DNA from: Catonia carolina | Lineage: Eukaryota > Arthropoda > Insecta > Hemiptera > Achilidae | NCBI GenBank assembly: GCA_035578175.1 | Contig: JAQMRL010000006.1 | Location: 19,503,506-19,567,505, forward strand | Direction of reading: 5' to 3' | DNA: 64,000 nucleotides | Shown here: in pieces, positions 44,432 through 55,459 of the stretch | Layout: each line of letters starts with the position of its first letter | Numbering within the stretch: position 1 is the first letter of the stretch | Made by a program: the position numbers and the translations under genes | Notes under the pieces: generated by a model | What the model was told of the DNA's origin: nothing | Databases searched by the model: none | Seen by the model: only the letters and a program-made list of their open reading frames with translations

Positions 44432-44990
44432 ACTTTCTCTTGCCTATATGAATATACAGGAAGGAAAGTAATATGTTCATGTCCACTTTTCGAAATCGAG
44501 TTTTCACTGGATCTACACGTTTTCAGAACCCCTGAACCAAAAACATGTTTTTAGCGATTGGTCTGTGTGTGTGCGAATGTGTGTGTGTGTGTGTTTGTGT
44601 GTGTGCGTGCGTGCGCGCGCGTGTGTGTGAACAGAATATCTCAAGAACGAAATATCGTACAAAGTTGAAACTTGAAACTTAAGTTAGATACCACTAGAAG
44701 ACCCGACCCGACAAGAACATTTTCATCAAAATCGGTCAACCGGAAGTAGTAGTTTTTGTTAGTGTCATTTTTCACTTTTTTGCGATTTTCTCAAAAACGG
44801 CTCCTACGATTTTTTAAAAAATCGCCCCATTTACTACATATTTTATGCTCTACAAGATAGGGTAAGCGCCATGTCTGCTGACATTCTTGGGGAGGTTGTT
44901 TTCTCGTAAAAAATTGTTTTGTTAAGATTGCGACTTTAATAAGCATTTCAGCGTAAATATATTTAAATTAAAAGTTGTAGAGAATTTAAT
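44432..44990 (+). mobile_element. Element A copy, right half missing
   Basis: Starts ACTTTCTCTTGCC and ends at AAGTTGTAGAGAATTTAAT, where a B fragment begins. Confidence 0.85.
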
Positions 44991-44997
44991 TAAAAGT

Positions 44998-45170
44998 AGA
45001 AGTCATTTGCAGGGTGGAAAGTAGGCTTTTCAGGGGGCCTGGCATGCTTATCAGCATATCAGGCCCCCTCACTCAGTGAGAAAAGCAATTGTAAACCACC
45101 TCGCTCCTCGTTTTACTTAGTAAAGCCTCTAGAGGTTCAAACCAGCCGTTCTGCTGATGACCTAAACAAC
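44998..45170 (+). repeat. Retroposon B fragment, tail half
   Basis: From GTCATTTGCAGGGTGGAAAG (older mark) to CTGATGACCTAAACAACAA. Confidence 0.82.
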
Positions 45171-45448
45171 AATAAGCAAATCCATGACCCAATGAAATAT
45201 TAGCATGATGTGAATGACGTGTAAATAAGGAGTAGTCTTGTACAGATCCAGGCCGACCATTCCTGAAAAAGTATGGTTCATCAAAACCCAACCATCGAAG
45301 TACACAGATAACAACTGTCTAGTATTCAAATCCGTATAAAATTAACTACCTTGACTAGGATTTGAACCAGGAACCTTCGTCTCCGAAAATCAGCTGTTAA
45401 ACAGCTGAATCGCGGACGACTTTACCTCTAGACCAACCCGGTGCGTTT
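45171..45448 (-). mobile_element. SINE C
   Basis: Body from AATAAGCAAATCCATGACCC. Box B complement GGATTTGAACCAGGAACC. Ends TAGACCAACCCGGTGCG. Confidence 0.82.
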
Positions 45449-45462
45449 GTCAAATAATTAGA

Positions 45463-45613
45463 AAACAAAACTTTCCTTCCCAATGTATTCACATAAAGTA
45501 TTCAATTTTTCGAAATCGAATTTTCACCGGAAATACACATTTCATGCCCCCTGAACTCAAAAAAAAAAGTTTATAGCGATTGATCTGTCTATGCGGGAGT
45601 GTGTGAAGCTCAC
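45463..45613 (+). repeat. Element A fragment, GT-side end
   Basis: TTTTCGAAATCGAATTTTCA, CACCGGAAATACACA, CCCCTGAACTC and TTTATAGCGATTGATCTG are present. The sequence is diverged. Confidence 0.72.
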
Positions 45614-47177
45614 AATGATATGAAGCACATTATACAGAAGAAAATAAAGACAAATTATTTACCTGAATATGAAATTAAAAATAATAAAACGATGAATTAT
45701 TGACATAACCTTGGCCATGTTACAGTCAACTAACGTTAGTTGTAAATATTCATTTCAGTCAGATCACTACATTCTGTTTTGTTTCTGCAACAAATGGTAC
45801 TTAATTTTATTAAAAAATTACTAAATAAATAGTTTTTAAGATGATAAAATTTAAATTTATGTGACAAATGAAAATTCAAGGTGAATATTACATTCATTTA
45901 ATACACATACCTTAAAACATTTTCAACGAAATCAAAATACAGATACTAAAATAAATCGAATAAAAAACTTATAGGACAATAAGCATATAGGCTACGAAAT
46001 GAGAAAGATTATTCGAAAACGCTGAAAAAATACAATTCAAATGCCACAATTCTATCCCCAATATAAATGGCAATGCTGGTAAGCAAACCATTTCAGGAAT
46101 CAATTCAATGATGGAAAATCTCTGTCGTACAAACGCAAATCTGACCACTCCGCTCTGAAAACAAATGTTCCATCACCCTCCACAGTTTCTCCTTTCCAAT
46201 GTAGGCAGTTGAGCCATTCAAAACAATTATCTATTAAAGCTTTCAAATCAATGTGTTATCTCGATTGATAGGTATGTATATTTCGGAAGCTCAATTAAGT
46301 TATATTGTACAATAATTAATGTAGAACTCTAATTTTGTACTTATTATTATTTATACATTCAGCTTTAAGGGTAGTACCTGGAAGGGAGAAAATTAAAAAT
46401 TTTCACATATCTGGCTTTTTGCACATGATTTTTTTTTTAACAATATAGTATTTCTTTTGCAATCAGTTAATAAATACAATAACTTTAAGCAAATATGAGA
46501 AAATCTGAGTAATGTCCTTAGAATTAAAACACAAACGACACTCAGTAGTGTGTTTGAAAAAGACCAGACTGTGAAGAAACAAAAATATCTATACAAAATC
46601 AAACTTGACGAACCGTGAATCAACATCCCGAAACACAAAGTGCTGAATTTGGAGATGATAATGACGATGGTAGAGATGAAAACGACGCCAATTATGAGAT
46701 GCCGATTATTAGGAGTTGAAGTAGAAAAGATAAAAAAAATTTTTAAATGACTAACAAAATCGTAGAGGTAAGTCCAATGGTTTAAAGCGTTTCAGTCTGT
46801 GAGTATTTTCGCTTTTGTCAAGGAGGCTAATCGCTAATGGATTCTGATGGTAACACATTATTAAAATTCAGAATTTTCTGCATCCAATGGTGTATAAATA
46901 GTTGGGTTTTTCTGCAATTTTTAACCCAAAAAAATCAATAATATGTTGAACCCTCACGTTATTTTCTAAACGTTATCAGTTTGCATAAACACAACTATTT
47001 TTTGAATGACAAACGATAAACTCATAATTTTGTTTTTGTTTAAAACTTCCAAGTCGGCATTAGACCAGCTGTGAATGTAACAGTTGAGTAATTTCCAGAT
47101 TATGATCCTGGAATGTGTTAAGAGGTAACTATATTGTAGTACTTATAATGTGTTCTCTTTTAGTTATTTTATTAAAT
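45614..47177. other. Unique AT-rich sequence
   Basis: Includes an acidic short frame at about 46640-46715 (GDDNDDGRDEND) with no identifiable family. No gene is supported. Confidence 0.4.
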
Positions 47178-47254
47178 TAGGTAATTATTAAATTAGGTTA
47201 TGTTGTTCATTCTCTACAGTAGCAAAAGAAAGTCGTGTGTATTTCACACCAGAT
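47178..47254 (+). repeat. Element A hairpin-end scrap
   Basis: TAGGTTATGTTGTTCATTC, AAAGAAAGTCGTGTG, TATTTCACACCAGA. Confidence 0.7.
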
Positions 47255-47862
47255 TTTTTATCACCGATTGATTACTCACATCGAAAAGAATTAATACATA
47301 GTTATTTACAGTGCTATTGAAAGAAATAGCAAAATTTTGAAAGCAGTACATTTCGATAGTACATAAGTAAAAAAAGAAAAAAGCTACCACATGATTAATG
47401 TGAAAAAGGACGTGTCAGGAAGTACATTATAACAAATCCTGCGTTATATAAATCAATATTACTGGTCATTAATCTTCGTTTGAATTTACTTAATACTGCT
47501 TTAAATTAATTTAACATTAATACAGCAATTAAATCGAGAACAAAATATTACAGATGTTTAAAAAGATTAAAACGGTTGTTTGTTTGTAAAGTTGTTCAAT
47601 TCGAGAACAGTTTAAGTTATTTGTTGTTACAATATAACTTAACTTGTAAACTTTAAGTTGATACCGAAAGTTGTTCTAAACTGTACCGATTTATAACATC
47701 AGACTGGACGGTCACGGCAGGGCTCTCTAAAAGCGAACTGAAAGCCTAGTCTCGAGAGAAGTACGTATGAAAACTTTTCTTAATTTCACCACACAAAGTT
47801 TAAAGCTCTAACTAGTTAATCTAGATATAATAGTACTGAAGATAGAATAAAATTTTATAAAT
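47255..47862. other. Unique sequence
   Basis: No gene was recognised. Slightly GC-richer at 47690-47770. Confidence 0.35.
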
Positions 47863-47865
47863 GTA

Positions 47866-47985
47866 GCAAATGAGGAGATTTTACAAGAAGAAATGAAGGA
47901 CAAGTTTTTGAGAAAATCGTAAAAACTGAAAAATTGCACGAATAAACTACTTCCGGTTGATTGCCTTTGATGCGATTGTGCCGTT
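47866..47985 (-). repeat. Element A internal fragment
   Basis: GTAGCAAATGAGGAGATTTT, TTTTTGAGAAAATCG and ACGAATAAACTACTTCCGG match the centre of A. Confidence 0.72.
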
Positions 47986-47987
47986 TA

Positions 47988-48534
47988 GTACATCCGCCAA
48001 AAGGCTGGATTGAACCTCTAAAAGCTTTACTAAGTAAAACGAGGAGTGAGGTGGTTTACAATTGCCTTCCTCAGTGAGTGGAAAAAGTATGCTTGTCAGC
48101 ATTGCCACGCCCTCTGAAAATCATCTACTTTCCACCCTGCAAATGATACCTTTACTTTATTCACCACAGGGTTTGGCTTAATAATGAAATTCATTACTCT
48201 CAGAGGAGATAACAATGACTATACCCCAACGAACAAGAGACTGCAGATGAGATTTAGCCAATAACAGCCAAGGTCGGGTGTGAGGTTGCCCCTTCGCTAA
48301 GTCACACTCTGTTCCACCGAACGCCAACTGACATTTTCTTAGGTTGTCCTCCACAGCGGAACCACAACGGACAACACAGGATACGATTAACGAAAGTTAA
48401 GTCAACTGGCTCTGTGTTGTGATCTAGGTCACTATGTTCCGCCTTATCTGAACTCTCTAGTTCGTTAAGGTATATCACACCTCTACCTCTTCTGTTCTTA
48501 AATATTTCAGTCATATGATTGGCTGACCATGTGA
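47988..48534 (-). mobile_element. Retroposon B (older) interrupted by a MITE
   Basis: B from GCCAAAAGGCTGGATTG to GGAGATAACAATGA, interrupted by the MITE at 48222-48472, then resuming CACACCTCTACCTCTTCTG to GGCTGACCATGTGAT. A second B begins at once. Confidence 0.83.
48222..48472. mobile_element. 251-bp MITE with TA duplication
   Basis: The ends TACCCCAACGAACAAGAGA and TCTCTAGTTCGTTAAGGTA are imperfect inverted repeats (about 3 differences in 19). TA occurs on both sides (48220-48221, 48473-48474). It is clearly more GC-rich than its surroundings. No ORF. A Tc1/mariner-type helper is suggested by TA only. Confidence 0.65.
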
Positions 48535-49290
48535 TGTTGTTGCTGTTGTTTACGTCATCAGCCGAAAGGCTGGTTTGAACCTCTAGCTAGAGGCTTTACT
48601 CAGTAAAACGAGGAGTGAAGTGGTTTAAAATTGCCTTCTCAACTGAGTGGAAAAGTATCCTAATCAGCATGCCAGGCCTACTGAAAAGCATCTACTTTCC
48701 ACCCCGCAAATGACACCTTCACTTCATTCACCACAGGGTTTGGCTTTATAATGAAATGCATTACTCTCAGAAACCCACCGGGTTGGTCTAGAGGTAAAAG
48801 TCGTCGCCAAAATCAGCTGTTTAACAGCTGATTTTCGGAGACAAAGGTTCCTGGTTCAAATCCTAGTAAAGGTAGTTACTTTTAAGTTATACGGATTTGA
48901 ATGCTAGACAGTGGTTACCGGTGTACTTTGATGGTTGGGGTTCAATTAACCATACTCTCTCAGGAATGGTCGACCTGAGTCTGTACAAGACTACACCTCA
49001 TAATACACGTCATACACACCATCTTCATCTCATTGGGTCATGGGGTTGCTTATTGTTCTGAATTAAACAGATTGAAACGTTCACAAACTAGGGATTACAA
49101 AAAAAAAAAATTACTCTCAGTAGAGATGACTGTGACTAGTGTATTTTACACCCCTACTTCTTCTGTTCTTAAATGTTTCAGTCATATAATTGGCTGAACA
49201 TGTGATAAGAAACAAATATTTTTTTGTAGCCCTGGAACTAGCAGATCGAGTGCAAATAATTTGACACTCCACCTGCCAGTTATGGGGAAT
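48535..49290 (-). mobile_element. Retroposon B (older) interrupted by SINE C
   Basis: Starts GTTGTTGCTGTTGTTTACG, breaks at 48780 and resumes at 49110. Ends CCACCTGCCAGTTATGGGG. Confidence 0.83.
48781..49109 (+). mobile_element. SINE C with poly(A) and 11-bp TSD
   Basis: ATTACTCTCAG at 48770-48780 is repeated at 49110-49120. It starts AACCCACCGGGTTGGTCTAG, contains box B GGTTCCTGGTTCAAATCC and ends in A12. It is the best SINE C reference. Confidence 0.92.
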
Positions 49291-49345
49291 ACCATATTAT
49301 ATGGTACATAAATAATTTACTTGGACATCCATTAAAATTATATTA

Positions 49346-49420
49346 CAGTGGCCCCCGGTTAAAACGCGTGTTTAGGGAATCATTCACTGACCGCGGAATC
49401 ATCTATCGCGGTATAAAATA
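49346..49420 (+). repeat. Possible pogo/Tigger-type left end
   Basis: CAGTGGCCCCCGGTTAAAAC preceded by TA, then CCGCGGAATCATCTATCGCG. This fits the Tigger TIR style. No right end was found before 49680. Confidence 0.35.
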
Positions 49421-49587
49421 TGGAGTCAGGAATTTTCGTACTTGCTAATAAACGTACTTGGCGCATATGAGTGGTACAATAGTCGATATCATCAAATTAT
49501 AATTAGAAAACCCTAAAATTACTTATTGCGTACAACTTAAAAACTAAGATATATTTAGGTGCAATTTTTAGGCCAATTTAAGGCAAA

Positions 49588-49674
49588 ATTTAGGTGAAAA
49601 CTTGATTTCGAAAAATCGATACGAAAACAATTCTATTTCTCTTTCCTATATATTTATATAGAGAAAGAGAAAGT
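49588..49674 (-). repeat. Element A end fragment
   Basis: GTGAAAACTTGATTTCGAAA, ATCGATACGAAAACAATT, then CCTATATATTTATATAGAGA and AAAGTA. Confidence 0.72.
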
Positions 49675-50172
49675 AAAAATAACTAGGCCTATTAACTGAT
49701 ATCCATAGATCTTATGATCTATACTGATTTTACCTGGAGAAATAATTTTGATACATTAACAGAACGTAATATATTACTAATAATCATTATTAATCCTGAA
49801 GAAAATGTATTGTAATGAAGATGTATTACCAGTAATAAAAGAGACACCGCAAACAAAGTAATGGTTTTAACTTACAATAGGTAAATGGAATCCTCAACTT
49901 ATCATCTAAGTGCTGAAGGCTGAGCAAATTATACTTATATTGTATTACACCGCTTGCGCTTTAAAACGAAGAAACAACTTTCTAAACAATTTCTATAGAA
50001 ATAATGACGAACCTGAAGATTTTGAGGTCGCTGGTAAGAGAAATTATGTACAAAGAGCAAATACTAAAATTAATATAAAAAGATTCGAGCCAATCATTGA
50101 GCTTTGAAGTACCCCAAAACTTTTTTCCTTTATAATCAAATAATCACTCTTAATATAACTACACTAGACAAA
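49675..50172. other. Unique AT-rich sequence
   Basis: A 65-codon frame at 49910-50107 has no recognisable motif. Confidence 0.35.
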
Positions 50173-50174
50173 TA

Positions 50175-50645
50175 CGAGGTAGGATCAAAAAGTTCCCGGA
50201 ATTGGTTAATAGAAATTGATTGAAAGGATGTATTACATTTTAATCCTATTTTCCTTCAAAATATTCTCCTCCTGCATCTACGCACTCATTCCACCGTTCA
50301 TACAATCGTTGGAAACACTCCTGAAAGTCATTTTTCTAAAGTTCTATCAGCTGTTTCGTCGCATTTTCCATCACCTCTTATGAATCAGCAAAACGATGTC
50401 CCTACAATGTCATTTTCAGTAGTGGAAACATGTGGTGTAAGATCGGAAGAATATTGGAGGGTGTTCCAGAGCGGTGACATTGTTCTTTACAAGGTATTGT
50501 TTCACCATTAGGGATTGATATGACAGGGCATTGTCATGCAACAAAAACGAATCATTCCCTGCCCATTTGCCAATTTTTCAGGCAGTTTTCGTCGAATTGC
50601 ATCTCGTAACCGTTTTAAGATCTCTGTGTACTCTCAGCTGATATC
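50175..50645 (-). pseudogene. Mariner transposase C-terminal fragment with one TIR
   Basis: The left TIR CGAGGTAGGATCAAAAAGTT follows a TA. Reverse-strand translation gives LLHDNAL (second Asp region, about 50536-50556) and then VKQYLVKNNVTALEHPP. Later frames give a C-terminus like NGGMSA-x-MQEENI, matching the usual mariner end. Stops and frameshifts are numerous. The N-terminal half and right TIR are lost. It is a different mariner from 15294-16617. Confidence 0.75.
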
Positions 50646-50647
50646 TA

Positions 50648-51669
50648 CAGGGTACTCACGAGTAACCCGACAAACTTCTAAGGTGGTTTCCTCTCATCAA
50701 AATAATGAAAAAAGTTTATATAAACAAGGGTCCGGAAACGCTTCGTTAGTGAGTTACGGCTAGCGAAAGATTTCGCCCTGGGTTCAGAACATACGCGTAA
50801 ATAAAGTCATCATAGAGGTCTAGGAACCCAATTTTATGAGTAGATTTGATGAACTTAATTAATGTAATACTTAAAAGAAAGAAAACACTTGTATTCAAAT
50901 AAAATTAATGAGTTACTTACTGTTTATTTTTATCAAACAAACATTTTTAACAACCATAAATTATCTATCATATTATATCAAAAAAGTAACAGTTGCCATA
51001 AAAAATATCCACGTCACAATAGATGTTCAAAATGTTTACCCTCGTTCAAAATACAAGCATCCAGTCGTTTTCTCATGGACTGGCGAACTCTTTCCCAGGT
51101 GTCTTCTTTTAAGTATTGTGTTTTGTATGTGTTTTCTTTTTGGTATTACATTAATTAGTAGAGAGTTTAACAGATTTTGTTTATTTTTCATGCGTTTTTT
51201 TATTTAATTAAAAATAATTTTTTTTAAAAATTGCGTTTGTCTATTATTGACTTATTTTACATCATTCTCTTCAGAATTAAATTCTCTACAAGTTTTGTAT
51301 AAGAATTTATTGTATTTATTATCCATTTAACAAAGTTCATCTGCTTCAAACCTAAAAGAACTTCTTTTTCGGGACCAAGTTTATTTCATCAGATATCATA
51401 AAAATTACTGCAGCTACAGGTCTGAAACCTGTTTTGTTCAATCTTTCTGTTCATTTTACATACGATACGGTAAAATTTATGTCCAATTTAACGCCCAACA
51501 AGATATATCTGTAGAGCTTCATTTCAACGGGGTAACGGAAATTCTAACGAAATCTTTCACCCTGTATAACTCGGTAACTAATGATTTTCGAACCTATGTT
51601 AATTTGAACTTTTTTTTCTTCTTTTGTATTACGCCCTGAATTCTTGGAACCCTTTTTCAGAACGCCCTG
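50648..51669 (-). mobile_element. TACAGGG-type DNA transposon remnant
   Basis: Starts CAGGGTACTCACGAG and ends GAACGCCCTG, with TA on both sides (50646-50647, 51670-51671). Inside the ends, GGAAACGCTTCGTTAGTGAG and its inverted counterpart near 51570-51600 form longer imperfect inverted repeats. The remnant transposase end is at 51014-51130. Confidence 0.65.
51014..51130 (-). pseudogene. Transposase C-terminus (IS630/Tc1/mariner-like)
   Basis: Reverse strand reads TQYLKEDTWERVRQSMRKRL, then DACILNEGKHFEHLL and a stop (51014-51016). The ending R-L-x-x-C-x-x-x-x-G-x-H-F-E-H-L-L is typical of this transposase group. The catalytic domain is absent. Confidence 0.65.
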
Positions 51670-51671
51670 TA

Positions 51672-52534
51672 TATTCATAAAGGGAAAGAGAAAAAAGTAT
51701 TAAACAGAGTATAATTAATTCGGATATGCAAATAAAACTTAAATATGGAAAATAAATTACAATTTGCTTTTTCAGAATATACCCAGAAATCAATAACAGA
51801 ATCGAACTGTACAAATCGATTAATTAACACACGATCTGAATGATTCATGAGTAAAACACTTATGACGGTTATATTAGAATTGAAATGAATTCACTAATCA
51901 ATTCATTAAATTTATCCCTAATGTATTGAAATAATGTTTCAGTAAATTTAATTAAACCCCAACGGGATATTATCCCAAAAGTGATTCTGCTTCAACAGTT
52001 ATATTTGACAGTACACCCAATATATTAAAGATAATAAGTTAAACGAATTTCTAACCTGCTGTATACATTCAGATTTAATTTATTGATACCGTAAAAAAAA
52101 TATTAGAAAAGCGCGTATCAGTGAACACCCAACCGCAGAAACCAATTTGGTAAAACGCTAATAAAGTTGTAGCTGTAATAACGTCACTTTTCCTTATAAA
52201 TAGTTTTCCGTTCAATTAAATGTAAGATACAGTCTTCTTTAAAGGTATATTGTGTCTTCTGGTATTACTCCACTGATTAAATTTAGTAGTTCAAACTATT
52301 TTACTTGATTACTGTAAAATAAATTCTGTACCTAAGAAGTAAAGGTGATTAACTCCATTTTTGTAATTTTTCAGAAAACCCAAAAACGGAAAGAATTTCC
52401 TTTTCGTTAGTGTAATAAAAATTTCCGTAGGTATTTGAACTTGAAATTTACACCCATATAGTTTCTGAGATATAGATTTTTATTATTTTGCGATTTTCTG
52501 AATTTTTAAACCCCTCTTCACACCTCCTATAACA
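51672..52534. other. Unique AT-rich sequence
   Basis: Starts with an A-like scrap (TATTCATAAAGGGAAAGAGA). No gene was recognised. Confidence 0.4.
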
Positions 52535-52917
52535 CTTGTTGTTAAGGTCATCATCCAAAAGGCTGGTTTGAACCTCTAGAGGTTTTACTAAGTAAAACGA
52601 GGAGTGAGGTGGTCTACCATTGCCTTCCTCACTGAGTGGGAAAGTATGCTTATCAGCATGCCGGGCCCTCTGAAAAGCACATATTTTCCACTCTGCAAAT
52701 GACACCTTCACTTCATTCACCACAGGGTCTGGCTGTATAGTGAAATTCATTACTTTCAGAGGAGGTAACTCTGACTAGTATCTTTAACACCTCTACCTCT
52801 TCTGTTCTTAAATGATTCAGTCATTTTATTGGCTGACCATGAGATAAGAAACAGAACTATTTATTTTAGCCCTGCAACGAACAGATTGAGTGTAAATAAT
52901 TTGATACTATAAGACTA
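52535..52917 (-). mobile_element. Retroposon B, slightly 5' truncated
   Basis: The tail TTGTTGTTAAGGTCATC is at the left. The head stops at AATAATTTGATA, about 25 bp short. Possible TSD CTATAACACT / CTATAAGACT around the ends. A 100-codon MNF frame (52448-52750) runs through the tail into flank. Confidence 0.85.
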
Positions 52918-52925
52918 AACACTCT

Positions 52926-53332
52926 ATAAATTACCTCCTTCTGTTTTTTTTTGTTGTTTTTGATATTTTCTAGATTAGTGACTGTAATGCAAAGTGAGTT
53001 TTTCAAACAAAACAAAACTCTTTTGAAATATTTATTTGTGGTACCACCATTTTAATACAGAATACTATACTCAGTAATGTTGAAAAAATTTCTGCTTGAG
53101 TTCTGTTTAAAGGTAAAAAGTATCATATAAATTTTAAATTTTAAAATAATATACGTCGTTATTACAACCTGTAAAAATTCAGGTACCTAAGGTAGATACC
53201 AGTTAACACTGCATACCATTAAATAGAGCATTTTGTACTGATTTTAAAGGAAATGTTAGCTCAATTGGAAAAATTTGCTAAAATTGGAGTTAACAGCCTT
53301 TGCCTCTATGACACATAATTTGTATATAAAAA
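52926..53332. other. Unique AT-rich sequence
   Basis: Nothing was recognised. Confidence 0.35.
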
Positions 53333-54362
53333 TCTGGTGTGAAACACTCACACAACTTTCTCTTGCCAATGCAAATAAATGTTAAATAATTAACATTGTT
53401 ATAATGTTATAATGCATGTTATAATGCAAATAAATGTTAAATAATTAACAATATAATGTAATATTCGTCATAAAACATTAGAAATAAACAAAAAACTAAC
53501 CTCAAAAACATAACCTTATTTTAATCATGAGTGAAAGACGCAGTATGAAAATCAACCTCAGTTCGGATTAAAAATACGGAAAATCACTCTTTCACGCTAA
53601 ACTAGGTTCTGTAGTGAAAAATGCTCTAAATAAAAGTTGTAGATCTTTATATTTACTATAAAATTTATTATATACACTTTTGTTGTAAAATGCATTCTAA
53701 GGCCGAAATCTTAAAAAAATTGATTTTTCACACGTTTTCGTGAGAAAAAATCAGAAAATCGCTAATTACCGCTAAACTAAGCGTTATACAAAAAAAATTG
53801 AAATAAAAGTTATAGAATTTTAAATTCTCTACAACTTTTATAATATAAATTTTTGCGCTAAATTGCATATTAAAGCCGTTATCTTAAAAAAACTATGTTT
53901 TTACATGAAAACAGCCTCACCCAGAATTTCAGAAAACATGACGCCTATCCTATCTTGTAGAGAATAAAAAATTGAGTAATCCAGGCGATTTTTAAAAAAA
54001 TCGTAGGACAAGTTTTTGAGAAAATTGCAAAAAAGTGAAAAATTACACGAATAAACTATTACTTCCGGTTGACCGATTTTGATGAAAATGTTCGTGTCGG
54101 GTCCGGTAGTGGTATGTCACTTAAGTTTCAAGTTTCAAGTTCGTACGTTGTTCCGTTCTTGAGATATTCTGTTCACACGCACCCACGTACGCACGCGCAC
54201 ACACAGACAGACACACACACACACACAGACCAATCGCTAAAAACATGTTTTTTGGGTTCAGGGAGTCTGAAAACGTATAGATCCGGTGAAAACTGGATTT
54301 CGAAAAATCGACATGAAAACAATACTTTCCTTCCTATATATTCATATAGGCAAGAGAAAGTA
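53333..54362 (-). mobile_element. Element A copy, full length plus local duplication
   Basis: Starts TCTGGTGTGAAACACTCACA and ends AAGAGAAAGTA. An extra roughly 60-bp local duplication of GCAAATAAATGTTAAATAAT lies at 53369-53450. CA/CG tract at 54175-54227. Confidence 0.9.
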
Positions 54363-54581
54363 AAAATTCATAGAGCAGTTCTCGATTTACCGATTGTAGT
54401 GGTACAACGTATGTTGTACATAAGTAAGGATTTATATTTTTAATAAAAATAATTTTTATCCCAACTACATTATAGTAATTAAGAATATGTTCATTAATTA
54501 TTTGATTTGATATTAATTAATATATTTTAAATGTAATACATTGTTTGAGTGTTGATTTCTTGAAGAAGAATAACTTTTTTT

Positions 54582-54742
54582 ACTTACTCTTGCCTATATG
54601 AATATAAGGAAGGAAAGTATTGCTTTCATGTCGATTTTTCGAAATCAAGTTTTCACCGGATATATTACACGTTTACAGACACCATGAACCCAAAAAAAAA
54701 ACATGTTTTTAGTGATTGGTATATTTGTCTGAGCGCGCGCGC

Positions 54743-54775
<33 letters not shown>

Positions 54776-55025
54776 CGCGCTTGTGTGTAAGTGTGTGAAC
54801 AAAATATCTTACGAACGGAACATTGTACGACGTTGAAAGTTGAAGCTTAAGTTAGGTACCACTAGAGGACCCGACACGAACATTTTCATTAAAATCGGTC
54901 AAACGGAAGTAGTAGTTTATTCGAGTAATTTTTCACTTTGCGATTTTCTCAAAAACGGCACCTACGATTTTTTTAAAAATCGCCTCATTAACTAATTTTT
55001 TTATACTCTACAAAATAGGGTAGAG
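54582..55025 (+). mobile_element. Element A copy, right half missing
   Basis: Starts ACTTACTCTTGCC. A long GC/GT alternating tract lies at 54731-54798. It stops after CTACAAAATAGGGTAG. Confidence 0.83.
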
Positions 55026-55063
55026 CAGTCAGTAAATATTCACTTCGGTTATTTCTTTTTGGG

Positions 55064-55455
55064 TTGTAGTTTAGGTCATCAGCCGAAAGGCTGGTTTGAA
55101 CCTCTAGAGGCTTTACTAAGTAAAAAGAGGAGTGAAGTGGTTTACCATGGCCTTCCTCATTGAGTTGAAAAGTATGCTTATCAGCATGCCGGGCCCTCTG
55201 AAAAACATCTACTTTTCAACCTGCAAATGACACCTTCACTCCATTTACCACAGGGTTTGGCTATATAATGAAATTTATTATTCTCCAAGGAAATAACTCT
55301 GATTAGTGTTTTTTACACCTCTACCTCTTCTGTTCTTATATGGTTCACTCATATAGTTGGCTGAACTTGTGATAAGAAAGTGAATTTTTTTGTGTAGCCC
55401 TGGAACTAGCAGATCGAGTGCAAATAGTTTTAACACTCCACCTGTCTGTTATGGG
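55064..55455 (-). mobile_element. Retroposon B, older subfamily
   Basis: Tail GTTGTAGTTTAGGTC at the left, head CACCTGTCTGTTATGGG at the right. Older marks CATCTACTTTTCAACCTGCA and CTCTAGAGGCTTT. Confidence 0.85.
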
Positions 55456-55459
55456 AAAC

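Noticed and set aside
46640..46715. Acidic peptide like a piggyBac N-terminus
   Set aside because: Too short and no supporting motif or TTAA-flanked ends.
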